A stretch of DNA of 64,000 bases, from assembly GCF_001905505.1 (NCBI RefSeq), contig NZ_LIPG01000004.1, forward strand, positions 372,001 through 436,000. The letters run 5' to 3'. How positions within the stretch are numbered: the first letter of the stretch is position 1; every line of letters begins with the position of its first letter. Origin of the DNA: Streptomyces sp. CB02058. GTDB lineage: Bacteria > Actinomycetota > Actinomycetes > Streptomycetales > Streptomycetaceae. This document shows, one piece after another, positions 50,677 to 57,837 of this stretch. The translations under genes were made by a program, and so were the position numbers. The notes under the pieces were generated by a model that was given only the letters and a program-made list of their open reading frames with translations, had not been told where the DNA came from and did no database searches.

Positions 50677-52158
50677 TCAGTTGGCCCACGGGAGCGGGTG
50701 GTCCGAGACGCCCCAGTACAGGGACTTCTGGCGCTGGTAGGCGCGGATCGCGTCGCGGCCCTTCTCGGTGCCGAGGCCGCTGTCCTTCCACCCGCTGAAG
50801 GGGGTGGAGGCACTGAACTGCTTGTACGTGTTGATCCAGACGGTTCCCGCCTGGATCCGGCGGGCGAGCACCCCGGCGGCCCGGAGGTCTCGGGTCCAGA
50901 TGCCGCAGGCCAGGCCGTAGACGGAGTCGTTGGCCTGGCGGACCAGGTCGTCCTCGTCGTCGTAGGGCAGGGCGACCAGGACCGGGCCGAAGATCTCCTC
51001 CTGGCAGGTGCGCGAGGTGTTCGCCAGCCCGTCGAGCACGGTGGGCAGGTAGTACGCCCCGTCCTCGTAGAGCTCGCCCTCGGGCGCCGATCCGCCGCAC
51101 AGCACGCGGGCGCCCTCGGAGCGGGCGAGGTCGACGTAGGCGGCGACGGAGTCGCGGTGGCGGTGGTGCACCAGCGGGCCGACCTGGGTGGCCGGGTCGG
51201 TGCCGGGCCCGACGCGCAGGGTGCGTACGCGTTCGACGAGTTCGCCGACGAAGGAGTCGTAGATCTCGCGGGCCACGAAGAGCCGGGAACCGGCGATGCA
51301 GGACTGGCCGCTGGACGAGAAGATCCCGAACAGCACTCCCGCCAGGGCCTGTTCGACGTCGGCGTCGGCGCGCACGATGGTCGGCGACTTGCCGCCCAGC
51401 TCCAGCGAGGCGGGGATGAGCTTCCGGGCGGCGATCTCGGCGATGGACCGCCCCGTCTCCGTGCCGCCGGTGAATCCGACGCGGCCGACGAGGGGGTGGC
51501 GCACCAGGGCGTCGCCGACCACCCGGCCGCTCCCCGGGAGGACCGAGAGCAGCGCGGCGGGCAGCCCGAACTCGTCGAGCGCCCGGGAGATCAGCCGGCC
51601 GAGGGCCAGGGAGACCAGGGGCGTCCACGCCGCGGGCTTGAGGATGACGGCGTTCCCGGCGGCGAGCGCGGGGGCGATCTTCTGCGCGTCGCTGGCGATC
51701 GGGGAGTTCCAGGGGTTGATGGCGCCGACGACGCCGATCGGCTCGTGCGTGCTCACGGTGACGTACGCGCCCCGGGACGGGGTGACCGCGTCCTCGGCCG
51801 TCTCCAGGACGGCCGCCATGTAGCGGAAGGTGCCCGCCGCGCTGAGCGCGAGCGCCCTGGTCTCGGTGAGCGTCTTGCCGGTGTCGGCGGTCTGGAGCGC
51901 GGAGAGCTCGTCGGCGGACTGCTCGGTGAGCTCGCCGATCCGGTGCAGCAGCCTGGCCCGGTCGTGGGCGAGCAGGTCGCGCCACGCCGGGTCCGCCACC
52001 GCCGCCGCGGCGGCCTGCGCCGCCTCGGCGACCTCGTCCGCCGACGCGGAGTGGACGGTGGCGAGGACGCGGCCGGTCGACGGGTCGACGGTGTCGACGG
52101 GCTCGCCCGCACCGCGCCGCCACTGGCCCGCGATCAGGATTTCGGTGGGGAACTGCAC
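50677..52158 (-). CDS. Aldehyde dehydrogenase (semialdehyde-dehydrogenase-like)
   Basis: The 493-residue NAD(P)-dependent dehydrogenase has INPWNSP and LKPAAWTPL for cofactor binding, the general base in ELGGKSP (about residue 254), nucleophile Cys about 287 in SSSGQSCIAGSR and the C-terminal EEIFGPV. It resembles 2-hydroxymuconic-semialdehyde and betaine-aldehyde dehydrogenases. As first gene of the operon, immediately before the extradiol enzyme gene, oxidation of a ring-cleavage semialdehyde is the natural role. It is driven from the promoter at 52251-52279. Confidence 0.9.
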   Translation of the reverse strand: MQFPTEILIAGQWRRGAGEPVDTVDPSTGRVLATVHSASADEVAEAAQAAAAAVADPAWRDLLAHDRARLLHRIGELTEQSADELSALQTADTGKTLTETRALALSAAGTFRYMAAVLETAEDAVTPSRGAYVTVSTHEPIGVVGAINPWNSPIASDAQKIAPALAAGNAVILKPAAWTPLVSLALGRLISRALDEFGLPAALLSVLPGSGRVVGDALVRHPLVGRVGFTGGTETGRSIAEIAARKLIPASLELGGKSPTIVRADADVEQALAGVLFGIFSSSGQSCIAGSRLFVAREIYDSFVGELVERVRTLRVGPGTDPATQVGPLVHHRHRDSVAAYVDLARSEGARVLCGGSAPEGELYEDGAYYLPTVLDGLANTSRTCQEEIFGPVLVALPYDDEDDLVRQANDSVYGLACGIWTRDLRAAGVLARRIQAGTVWINTYKQFSASTPFSGWKDSGLGTEKGRDAIRAYQRQKSLYWGVSDHPLPWAN

Positions 52159-52250
52159 GGGTGGACCTCCGGACGAGGCGGGAAGGGGGGTGGACTCCGG
52201 GTGCGGACAGGCTCGTCGGGTTACCGCCCCCGGACTGCCGAAGTGCTAGA

Positions 52251-52279
52251 AATCTAAGCGCTTAAGTTTCTCGACACAA
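52251..52279 (-). promoter_or_regulatory. Promoter of the 10-kb aromatic operon
   Basis: On the minus strand TTGTGT (52279-52274), a 17-bp spacer and TAGATT (52256-52251) form a good promoter. The perfect palindrome TAAGCGCTTA lies across the spacer and the edge of the -10. A regulator bound there would block RNA polymerase. Confidence 0.65.
52255..52264. promoter_or_regulatory. Operator palindrome TAAGCGCTTA
   Basis: A perfect 10-bp palindrome inside the operon promoter. The sequence ATCTAAGCG (52252-52260) recurs inverted as CGCTTAGAT at 52389-52397 in the divergent transporter promoter. A related TAAGCTCTTA lies at 52370-52379. Confidence 0.65.
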
Positions 52280-52383
52280 GACCCCGAGGTGAAATCGTTG
52301 CCTGGAAGTCCTTGAGCACCACATCCATGGCGCCGATGATGGTGGCCGAGTCGCCGGGAGTCAGCTTCCTAAGCTCTTAACTA

Positions 52384-52412
52384 TTGACCGCTTAGATATT
52401 GGACCCTACTGT
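52384..52412 (+). promoter_or_regulatory. Promoter of the MFS transporter gene
   Basis: TTGACC (52384-52389), a 17-bp spacer and TACTGT (52407-52412) lie 35 nt upstream of the transporter ATG. The spacer contains the CGCTTAGAT box, an inverted copy of the box in the opposite promoter, which implies common control. Confidence 0.7.
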
Positions 52413-52447
52413 CTCCGCAACTCACTGCCCGCGGAAGGACACCCTCC

Positions 52448-53812
52448 ATGACGACTGTGGCCGGCAAGCCATCACTAGGCTCCATTGCCGCGAGACTTGA
52501 ACGACTGCCGCACTCGCGCTGGCACATCAAGGTCCGGTTCCTCATCGGCGCCGTGACCTTCTTCGAGGCCTTCGACCAGCTCCTGGCCGCCTCCGCGCTG
52601 CCCGTCCTGATGAAGGAATGGCACCTGAGCACCGGGCAGGCCACGTTCGCGGTCACCTCCGCTTCGATCGGCATGCTGCTCGGCGCCCTCGCCGCCGGCT
52701 GGCTGGGCGACCACATCGGCCGGGTGCGCACCGTCGCCCTGGGCGTCGCGGTGACCGGCCTCGCCAGTCTCGCCGTGGCCTTCTCGGGCAGCATCGAGAC
52801 CTTCTCGCTCTTCCGCTTCGTGCAGGGGCTCGGTATCGGCGGTGTCGTGCCGGTCGCCGCCACGTACATCAACGAGATCGCCCGCTCCGACAAGCGGGGC
52901 CGCTTCGTCCTGCTGTACGAGATGATCTTCCCGGCCGGGCTCGCGGCGGCCACACTGCTCGCCGTCTGGGTGGTGCCGGCCTTCGGCTGGCGCGCGATGT
53001 TCCTCGTCGGCGCCCTCCCGGTGCTGATCGCCGCCCTGCTGCCCCGCCATGTCGAGGAGTCCCCGCGCTGGCTGCTGGCCCGTGGGCGTACGGCGGAGGC
53101 GGAGGCCGCCATCGCCCGGATCGAGGCGGAGGTCGCCCGGGCCACCGCCGAGGAGCTTCCCGCGCCGGTGCCGTCCACGGACGAGAACGAGCCCAAGGGC
53201 ACGCTGATGGACCTCTTCCGGGGGCGCTATCTGCGGCGTACGGCGGTGCTGTCCGGCCTGTGGTTCGTCGCGTACTACGTCAACCACGGCATCTCGACCT
53301 GGCTGCCTTCGCTCTACACGAAGGAGTTCGACCTCGACCTCACCACGGCCCTGGTCTTCACCCTGGTCAGCAATGTCACCGGCCTGCTGGGCACCTTCGT
53401 GATGGCCATGCTGATCGACCGCATCGGCCGCAGGCCCGCGCTCATCGGCGCGTTCGTCGGCACCGTGCTCTCGCTCGGCGTGCTGGCCGTCGCCGGCGCG
53501 ACCTCGGGCGGCCAGGTCGCCCTGTTCGCCTCCTGTACGACCTTCTTCCTGTACGCGATCAACGCGGGCCTGTACCTCTACTCCCCCGAGCTGTACCCGA
53601 CGTTCAACCGGGCCAAGGGTGCGGCGTTCGGCGGCCTGTGGAACCGGATCGGCGTCATCCTCGGCCCGGTGACCGTGGGCGCGATCATCGGGGCGGGCGG
53701 CAGCCTGGCCCTGGTCTTCGCGCAGCTCGCCGTGGTCGGAGCGGTCGGCGCCCTGATCGCGTGGTTCGCCGTCGAGACCAAGGGCAGGACGCTGGAGGAG
53801 CTGAACAGCTGA
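52448..53812 (+). CDS. MFS transporter, aromatic-acid/niacin type
   Basis: The 454-residue protein has twelve predicted helices with a central cytoplasmic loop (about residues 200-255). It has the MFS loop motif GDHIGRVRTVALG (about 91-103), an Asp/Gln pair in FFEAFDQLLAAS (helix 1), ESPRWLLARGR and RIGRRPALIG. The sequence is closest in style to NiaP-like and AAHS-type aromatic acid symporters. It probably imports the compound degraded by the divergent operon. Its promoter shares operator boxes with that operon. GGAAGGACACCC precedes the ATG. Confidence 0.86.
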   Translation: MTTVAGKPSLGSIAARLERLPHSRWHIKVRFLIGAVTFFEAFDQLLAASALPVLMKEWHLSTGQATFAVTSASIGMLLGALAAGWLGDHIGRVRTVALGVAVTGLASLAVAFSGSIETFSLFRFVQGLGIGGVVPVAATYINEIARSDKRGRFVLLYEMIFPAGLAAATLLAVWVVPAFGWRAMFLVGALPVLIAALLPRHVEESPRWLLARGRTAEAEAAIARIEAEVARATAEELPAPVPSTDENEPKGTLMDLFRGRYLRRTAVLSGLWFVAYYVNHGISTWLPSLYTKEFDLDLTTALVFTLVSNVTGLLGTFVMAMLIDRIGRRPALIGAFVGTVLSLGVLAVAGATSGGQVALFASCTTFFLYAINAGLYLYSPELYPTFNRAKGAAFGGLWNRIGVILGPVTVGAIIGAGGSLALVFAQLAVVGAVGALIAWFAVETKGRTLEELNS

Positions 53813-53823
53813 TGATTCCGCTC

Positions 53824-53873
53824 CGGGGCCGGTGGCCGAGGGCAGTGTTCACTGCTCCGGGCCACCGGCCCCG
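53824..53873. terminator. Long hairpin between MFS gene and TetR-MarR gene
   Basis: CGGGGCCGGTGGCC (53824-53837) pairs with its complement at 53860-53873, with an inner GCAGTG/ACTGC stem. It starts 11 nt after the MFS stop codon and includes the last codons of the convergent regulator, so it serves both directions. Confidence 0.85.
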
Positions 53874-55117
53874 AGCGTCTGCCCCAGGGTCCCCAGCAGC
53901 GCGGTGAGCCGCCGCCTCTCCCCCGGCCCCATTCCGGCCAGCAGCTCCCGCTCCTGCGCCTCGCGGACGGCCGCCACCCGGCCGGTCAGTTCCAGGCCCT
54001 CGGCCGTGAGGCACAGCCGGACGATCCTGCGGTCGGCGCTGTCGCGCTCCCGCCGGATGAGCCCGGCCTCCGCGAGCCTGTCGGCCTGCTGGGTGAGCCC
54101 TCCGGCGCGGACCGCGCCGGCCGCAGCGACCTCGCCCATCGTCAGCCGGTGGGGCGCCCCCGCCTCGCGGAGGGCGGCCAGCACGTCGTAGGCGGGCAGG
54201 CTGATGCCGTACGCGCGCACGGCCCGGCCGACGGCGAGCTGATGACGCGCGGCGCAGTCGTCCAGGAGCGCGAAGAGCGGCCCCGGGGACTCGGAGGACG
54301 CCCCGGAAGACGGAGAGGGCGCCGCGGGGACTTCCTCCGCCGGCTGCCCGGGTGGCGTCCCCGCCGCCCCGGGAGCGGGGTGTCCCGGACGCGGTCCCCG
54401 GCCGGGGTCCGCCGCCCCCGGCGCGCGCGTCCCGGCGCCGGGACCGTCCGGGGACCCGCCGAACGCCGTGGCCAGTACGTCCGTCAGTGCCGCGGCGAAC
54501 TCCTCGGTCGGCACGGAGGCGGCCGGTTCGTGCGCGAAGAGATAGCGCTCCATGATCACGCCGAACAGCACACTGCGGACGACCGAGGTCCGCACATCGG
54601 CATCGGCGCCCGTGCCGAGCACCTGGGCCAGCGGCTCGCCCACCTGCCGGTCGAGGATCGTCCGCAGCAGTCCGGCGCTCGGCGGATGGCTGACCGCCGA
54701 GCGGATCAGTGCGGGCCAGGGGTCGTCGGCGGGCAGCCGGTCCCAGCGGTCGAGATAGGCGCGGGCCAGGGCGCACGGCAGATCTCCCGGCTCACCGGCG
54801 GCCGCCGCGAGCAGATCGCCGCTGACGCCCGCCCCGTCGCCGACCGCCTCGCGGAAGAGACCGTCCTTGGTGCCGAAGTACGCCATCACGAGGCCGGGTG
54901 TGACCCCGGCGTCGGCCGCGATGGCGCGTACCCCCACGCCCTTGTAGCCGTGCGCGCCGAAGAGGCGCCGGGCCGCGTCGAGCACCGCCCGGCGGTTGCC
55001 TTCGGGGTCATGGGAGCCGGGCCTGCGCTGCGCGGCCGCCTCCGGGGCCTCGGCCCGTGCACTGCCGCCGGAGCGCCGTCGTCCGCTCTTGGTCTTGCTC
55101 TCTGGATCCACATGCAT
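53849..55117 (-). CDS. TetR-MarR fusion transcriptional regulator
   Basis: One uninterrupted frame encodes 422 residues from ATG 55117. Residues about 42-88 are a TetR N-terminal HTH (RAVLDAARRLFGAHGYKG, AIAADAGVTPGLVMAYFGTKDGLFREAV). A TetR-like ligand domain follows to about 220 and a Pro/Gly/Ala-rich linker to about 285. A complete MarR winged helix (about 285-420) has ISLPAYDVLAALREAGAPHRLTMGEVAAAGAVRAGGLTQQADRLAEAGLIRRERDSADRRIVRLCLT. Two full DNA-binding families in one chain is unusual. It stands between the transporter and xdhC. An imperfect 26-bp palindrome lies 8-33 nt upstream of the start, probably its own operator. Upstream ATG 55153 would place the operator inside the gene and is less likely. 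Confidence 0.85.
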   Translation of the reverse strand: MHVDPESKTKSGRRRSGGSARAEAPEAAAQRRPGSHDPEGNRRAVLDAARRLFGAHGYKGVGVRAIAADAGVTPGLVMAYFGTKDGLFREAVGDGAGVSGDLLAAAAGEPGDLPCALARAYLDRWDRLPADDPWPALIRSAVSHPPSAGLLRTILDRQVGEPLAQVLGTGADADVRTSVVRSVLFGVIMERYLFAHEPAASVPTEEFAAALTDVLATAFGGSPDGPGAGTRAPGAADPGRGPRPGHPAPGAAGTPPGQPAEEVPAAPSPSSGASSESPGPLFALLDDCAARHQLAVGRAVRAYGISLPAYDVLAALREAGAPHRLTMGEVAAAGAVRAGGLTQQADRLAEAGLIRRERDSADRRIVRLCLTAEGLELTGRVAAVREAQERELLAGMGPGERRRLTALLGTLGQTLGAGGPEQ

Positions 55118-55124
55118 CAGATTA

Positions 55125-55150
55125 AACGGATGTTTATAAAAACAGTCGTT
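55125..55150. promoter_or_regulatory. Imperfect palindrome upstream of TetR-MarR gene
   Basis: Arms AACGGATGTTT and AAACAGTCGTT are inverted copies with two mismatches around ATAA. The 26-bp, AT-rich form suits a TetR-type operator. It fills most of the 42-bp gap between xdhC and the regulator, pointing to autoregulation from a local promoter. Confidence 0.55.
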
Positions 55151-55159
55151 CAAAACGAG

Positions 55160-56272
55160 TCATGCGCGGTGCACGGGACCCGCGCCGGCGGCGAGCGGCA
55201 GACCGCTGCCACCGCGCCGTACGGCGACGATCTCCGCCAGGACGGACAGCGCGGTCTCCTCGGGCCCCCTGCCGCCGAGATCGAGGCCGATCGGCGAGCG
55301 CAGACGGGCGAGTTCGGCCCTGGTCGTACCCGCCTCCAGCAGCCGCTCCACCCGGTCCTCGTGCGTCCGGCGGCTGCCCATGGCGCCCACGTAACCCGCC
55401 CTGCTGCGCAGCGCCAGGGTGAGCACCGGGAGGTCGTAGCGGTGGTCGTGGGTCAGGACGCACACCGCCGTCGCCTCGTCCACGAGGTCCTCGTGGGCCC
55501 GGAACCAGCGGTCGGGGCGGTCGACGACGACCTCGTCGGCCCCGGGGAAACGCCCGGCGTCCGCGAAGGAGGGCCTGGCGTCGCAGACCGTCACCCGGTG
55601 CCCGAGCGCCGCGCCGAACTGCGCCAGCGGCCGGGCGAACTCGGCCGCGCCGAAGATCAGCAGCAGGGGCCGTTGTGCGAAGGACTGCACCAGCAGCTCG
55701 CGCTCCGGCACGCAGTCCGGGCCCGCCACACCGCCCTCCCGCCCCTCGCCGACGGTCAGCGGGCCGCTCGCGCCGCGGCCGAGCATGCCCTCGGCGGCCA
55801 GGACGGCGGCGCGGTCGACGGCCGGATCGCCGAGTGAGCCGCTCACCGTCCCGCCGCCCACGGCGAGGCTCCCCGAGCCGTCGACCGCCGTGACCAGGGC
55901 GACCGGGACCCCTGCGGCGAGGTCTGCCGACACCCGGCCGAGCGGCGCCTCGGGACACACCTCCCGGATCAGCACCTCGATCGTCCCACCGCAGGTCAGG
56001 CCCACCGCGAAGGCGTCGTCGTCGCCGACTCCCCAGCGCTGGACGACCGGCGGTCCGCCCGAGAGGATCTCCTCGGCCTCGGCGACGACGGCGGCCTCGA
56101 CACAGCCGCCGGAGACGCTGCCCACGACGCGGCCGTCCTCGGCCACCAGCATGGAGGCTCCGGGTCCGTGCGGGGCCGAGCCCCAGGTCCGCACCACGGT
56201 CGCGATGACACAGCGGGTGCCCGATCTCTGCCAGGCAGCCGCCTGGTCGATGACATGTCGCATTTCGCTCAC
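55160..56272 (-). CDS. xdhC: XdhC/CoxI-family molybdenum cofactor maturation protein
   Basis: The 370-residue protein has an N-terminal XdhC/CoxI domain, VIATVVRTWGSAPHGPGASMLVAEDGRVVGSVSGGCVEAAVV (about residues 22-63) with SGGCVE. Its C-terminal Rossmann domain has LLLIFGAAEFARPLAQFGAALGHRVTVCDARPSFA and YVGAMGSRRTHEDR. XdhC proteins bind molybdopterin cytosine dinucleotide or guide sulfuration of Mo and insert it into xanthine-oxidase-family enzymes. It is divergent from the coxM-S-L-like genes, its obvious client. The start is GTG 56272; ATG four codons later is possible. Confidence 0.92.
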   Translation of the reverse strand: MSEMRHVIDQAAAWQRSGTRCVIATVVRTWGSAPHGPGASMLVAEDGRVVGSVSGGCVEAAVVAEAEEILSGGPPVVQRWGVGDDDAFAVGLTCGGTIEVLIREVCPEAPLGRVSADLAAGVPVALVTAVDGSGSLAVGGGTVSGSLGDPAVDRAAVLAAEGMLGRGASGPLTVGEGREGGVAGPDCVPERELLVQSFAQRPLLLIFGAAEFARPLAQFGAALGHRVTVCDARPSFADAGRFPGADEVVVDRPDRWFRAHEDLVDEATAVCVLTHDHRYDLPVLTLALRSRAGYVGAMGSRRTHEDRVERLLEAGTTRAELARLRSPIGLDLGGRGPEETALSVLAEIVAVRRGGSGLPLAAGAGPVHRA

Positions 56273-56414
56273 TTCGGGACGTGAAATCTGCGGGAGCCTC
56301 TTGCCAACGAGAAACTTTAGTGTAAATCATTTCAGGTACTAGATAGATCTGTGCGTGTCGATTCGCACGTGGACGTGGAGAGCGCCACGGCGTGACGACC
56401 ATCCGAGAGGCCCG

Positions 56415-57299
56415 GTGGCAGCAGATTTGAAACCCACACCCTTCGACTACACCGCCCCCCGCACCGTCGCCGAGGCGGTCGCGCTCCTCGGCGACCCGGC
56501 ACGTGACGCCAAGGTCGTGGCGGGCGGCCAGTCCCTGATCCCCATGCTCAACATGCGACTCGCGCGCCCCGAACTCCTCGTGGACATCACCCGCATCCCC
56601 GACCTGGCCCGGCTGTCCGTCGACTCCTCGGGCGCCCTGCACATCGGCGCGGCCGTCAGGCAGGCCCGGGCCGCGGCCGACCCGGCCGTACGGCGCGGAT
56701 GGCCCCTGCTGGCCGCCGCGATCGGGCACATCGGCCACCCGCAGATCCGCAGCCGGGGCACCGTCTGCGGCAGCCTGGCCCACCACGACCCGGCGGCCGA
56801 ACTCCCCACCGCGGCACGGGCACTGGACGCCCGCTTCGCGATCACCGGGCCGGGTGGCAGCCGTACCGTGTCCGCCGAGGACTTCTTCGTCGCCACGTTC
56901 TCCACGGCCGTCGAGCCCGACGAGCTGCTCACCGAGGTCGTCGTGCCCGCGCCCGGGGCGCGGACCGGCTGGGCGTTCGAGGAACTCACCCGCAGACACG
57001 GCGATTTCGCGACCGTCGGGGTGGCCGTCCTGCTGGAGCGGGACGCCACCACGGACACGGTCGGAGGTGCCCGCGTCGTCTTCAGCGGGGCGGGCCCCGT
57101 CCCCGTACGCCTGGCCGCCGTGGAGGACGCGCTGCTCGGCACCGATGCCGGCGAAGAGGCGCTGGCCGGGGCGGCGCGTGCGGCGCTCGCGGGCCTCACC
57201 CCCTCCGACGACGTCCATGCGAGCGCCGCCCACCGGCGCGAGACCGCCGCCCATCTCCTCGTCCGCGCCTGTACCACCGCCTGGGAGCGCTGCTCATGA
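56415..57299 (+). CDS. Molybdenum hydroxylase FAD subunit (CoxM-like)
   Basis: The 294-residue protein starts at GTG 56415 after GAGAGG. Its FAD_binding_5 domain has VVAGGQSLIPMLNMRLARPELLVDI (about residues 35-60, with AGGQSLIP contacting FAD) and IGHPQIRSRGTVCGSLAHHDPAAELP (about 106-131). The CO_deh_flav_C domain follows, with FEELTRRHGDFATVGVAVLL. It passes electrons from the iron-sulfur subunit to its acceptor. It is the first gene of a plus-strand M-S-L-G set and overlaps the next gene by ATGA. Confidence 0.92.
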   Translation: MAADLKPTPFDYTAPRTVAEAVALLGDPARDAKVVAGGQSLIPMLNMRLARPELLVDITRIPDLARLSVDSSGALHIGAAVRQARAAADPAVRRGWPLLAAAIGHIGHPQIRSRGTVCGSLAHHDPAAELPTAARALDARFAITGPGGSRTVSAEDFFVATFSTAVEPDELLTEVVVPAPGARTGWAFEELTRRHGDFATVGVAVLLERDATTDTVGGARVVFSGAGPVPVRLAAVEDALLGTDAGEEALAGAARAALAGLTPSDDVHASAAHRRETAAHLLVRACTTAWERCS

Positions 57300-57832
57300 C
57301 CCCCTCCGTCCCGACCCCTCTCACCGCCCGCACCCCACCGCTGTCCGAGCCCTCCGGCTGGCACCGGATCGCGCTCACCGTGAACGGCGAGCGGATCACC
57401 GCCGAGGTCGAGTCCCGGCTGCTGCTCAGCGACTTCCTGCGCGACCGGCTCGGTCTGACCGGCACGCATGTCGGCTGCGAACACGGGGTGTGCGGGGCGT
57501 GCACCGTGCTCGTCGACGACGAACCGGTGCGCACCTGTCTGACGCTGGCCGTGCAGTGCGAGGGCGCCTCCGTCCGCACCGTCGAGAGCCTCGCCCCGGG
57601 CGACGCTCCGCTGACCCCCGTCCAGCGCGCCTTCCACGAATGCCACGGCATGCAGTGCGGCTTCTGCACCCCCGGCTTCGTCATGACGACGACGGCCCTG
57701 ACCGAACAGCCCGAACGGCCCGGCACCGAGCAGGTCGCCGACGCCCTCAGCGGGCATCTCTGCCGGTGCACCGGCTACCGCAACATCCGCCGTGCCGTGT
57801 GCCAGGCACTCGACGAGAGCTTCGGGGAGTGA
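57296..57832 (+). CDS. Molybdenum hydroxylase [2Fe-2S] subunit (CoxS-like)
   Basis: The 178-residue protein has two iron-sulfur clusters. The plant-type cluster is in CEHGVCGACTVLVDDEPVRTC (about residues 61-81). The all-alpha type II cluster is in CGFCTPGFV and CRCTGYRNI (about 121-165). It relays electrons from the molybdenum centre to FAD. It begins inside the coxM-like stop codon and is followed 5 nt later by the large subunit gene. The N terminus is about 20 residues longer than the usual family start. Confidence 0.94.
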   Translation: MTPSVPTPLTARTPPLSEPSGWHRIALTVNGERITAEVESRLLLSDFLRDRLGLTGTHVGCEHGVCGACTVLVDDEPVRTCLTLAVQCEGASVRTVESLAPGDAPLTPVQRAFHECHGMQCGFCTPGFVMTTTALTEQPERPGTEQVADALSGHLCRCTGYRNIRRAVCQALDESFGE

Positions 57833-57837
57833 CCCGC

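Noticed and set aside
52327..52380. Small plus-strand frame (17 residues) upstream of the MFS gene as a leader peptide
   Set aside because: It lies upstream of the mapped -35/-10 boxes of that gene, has no ribosome site, and the opposite strand reads more like protein.
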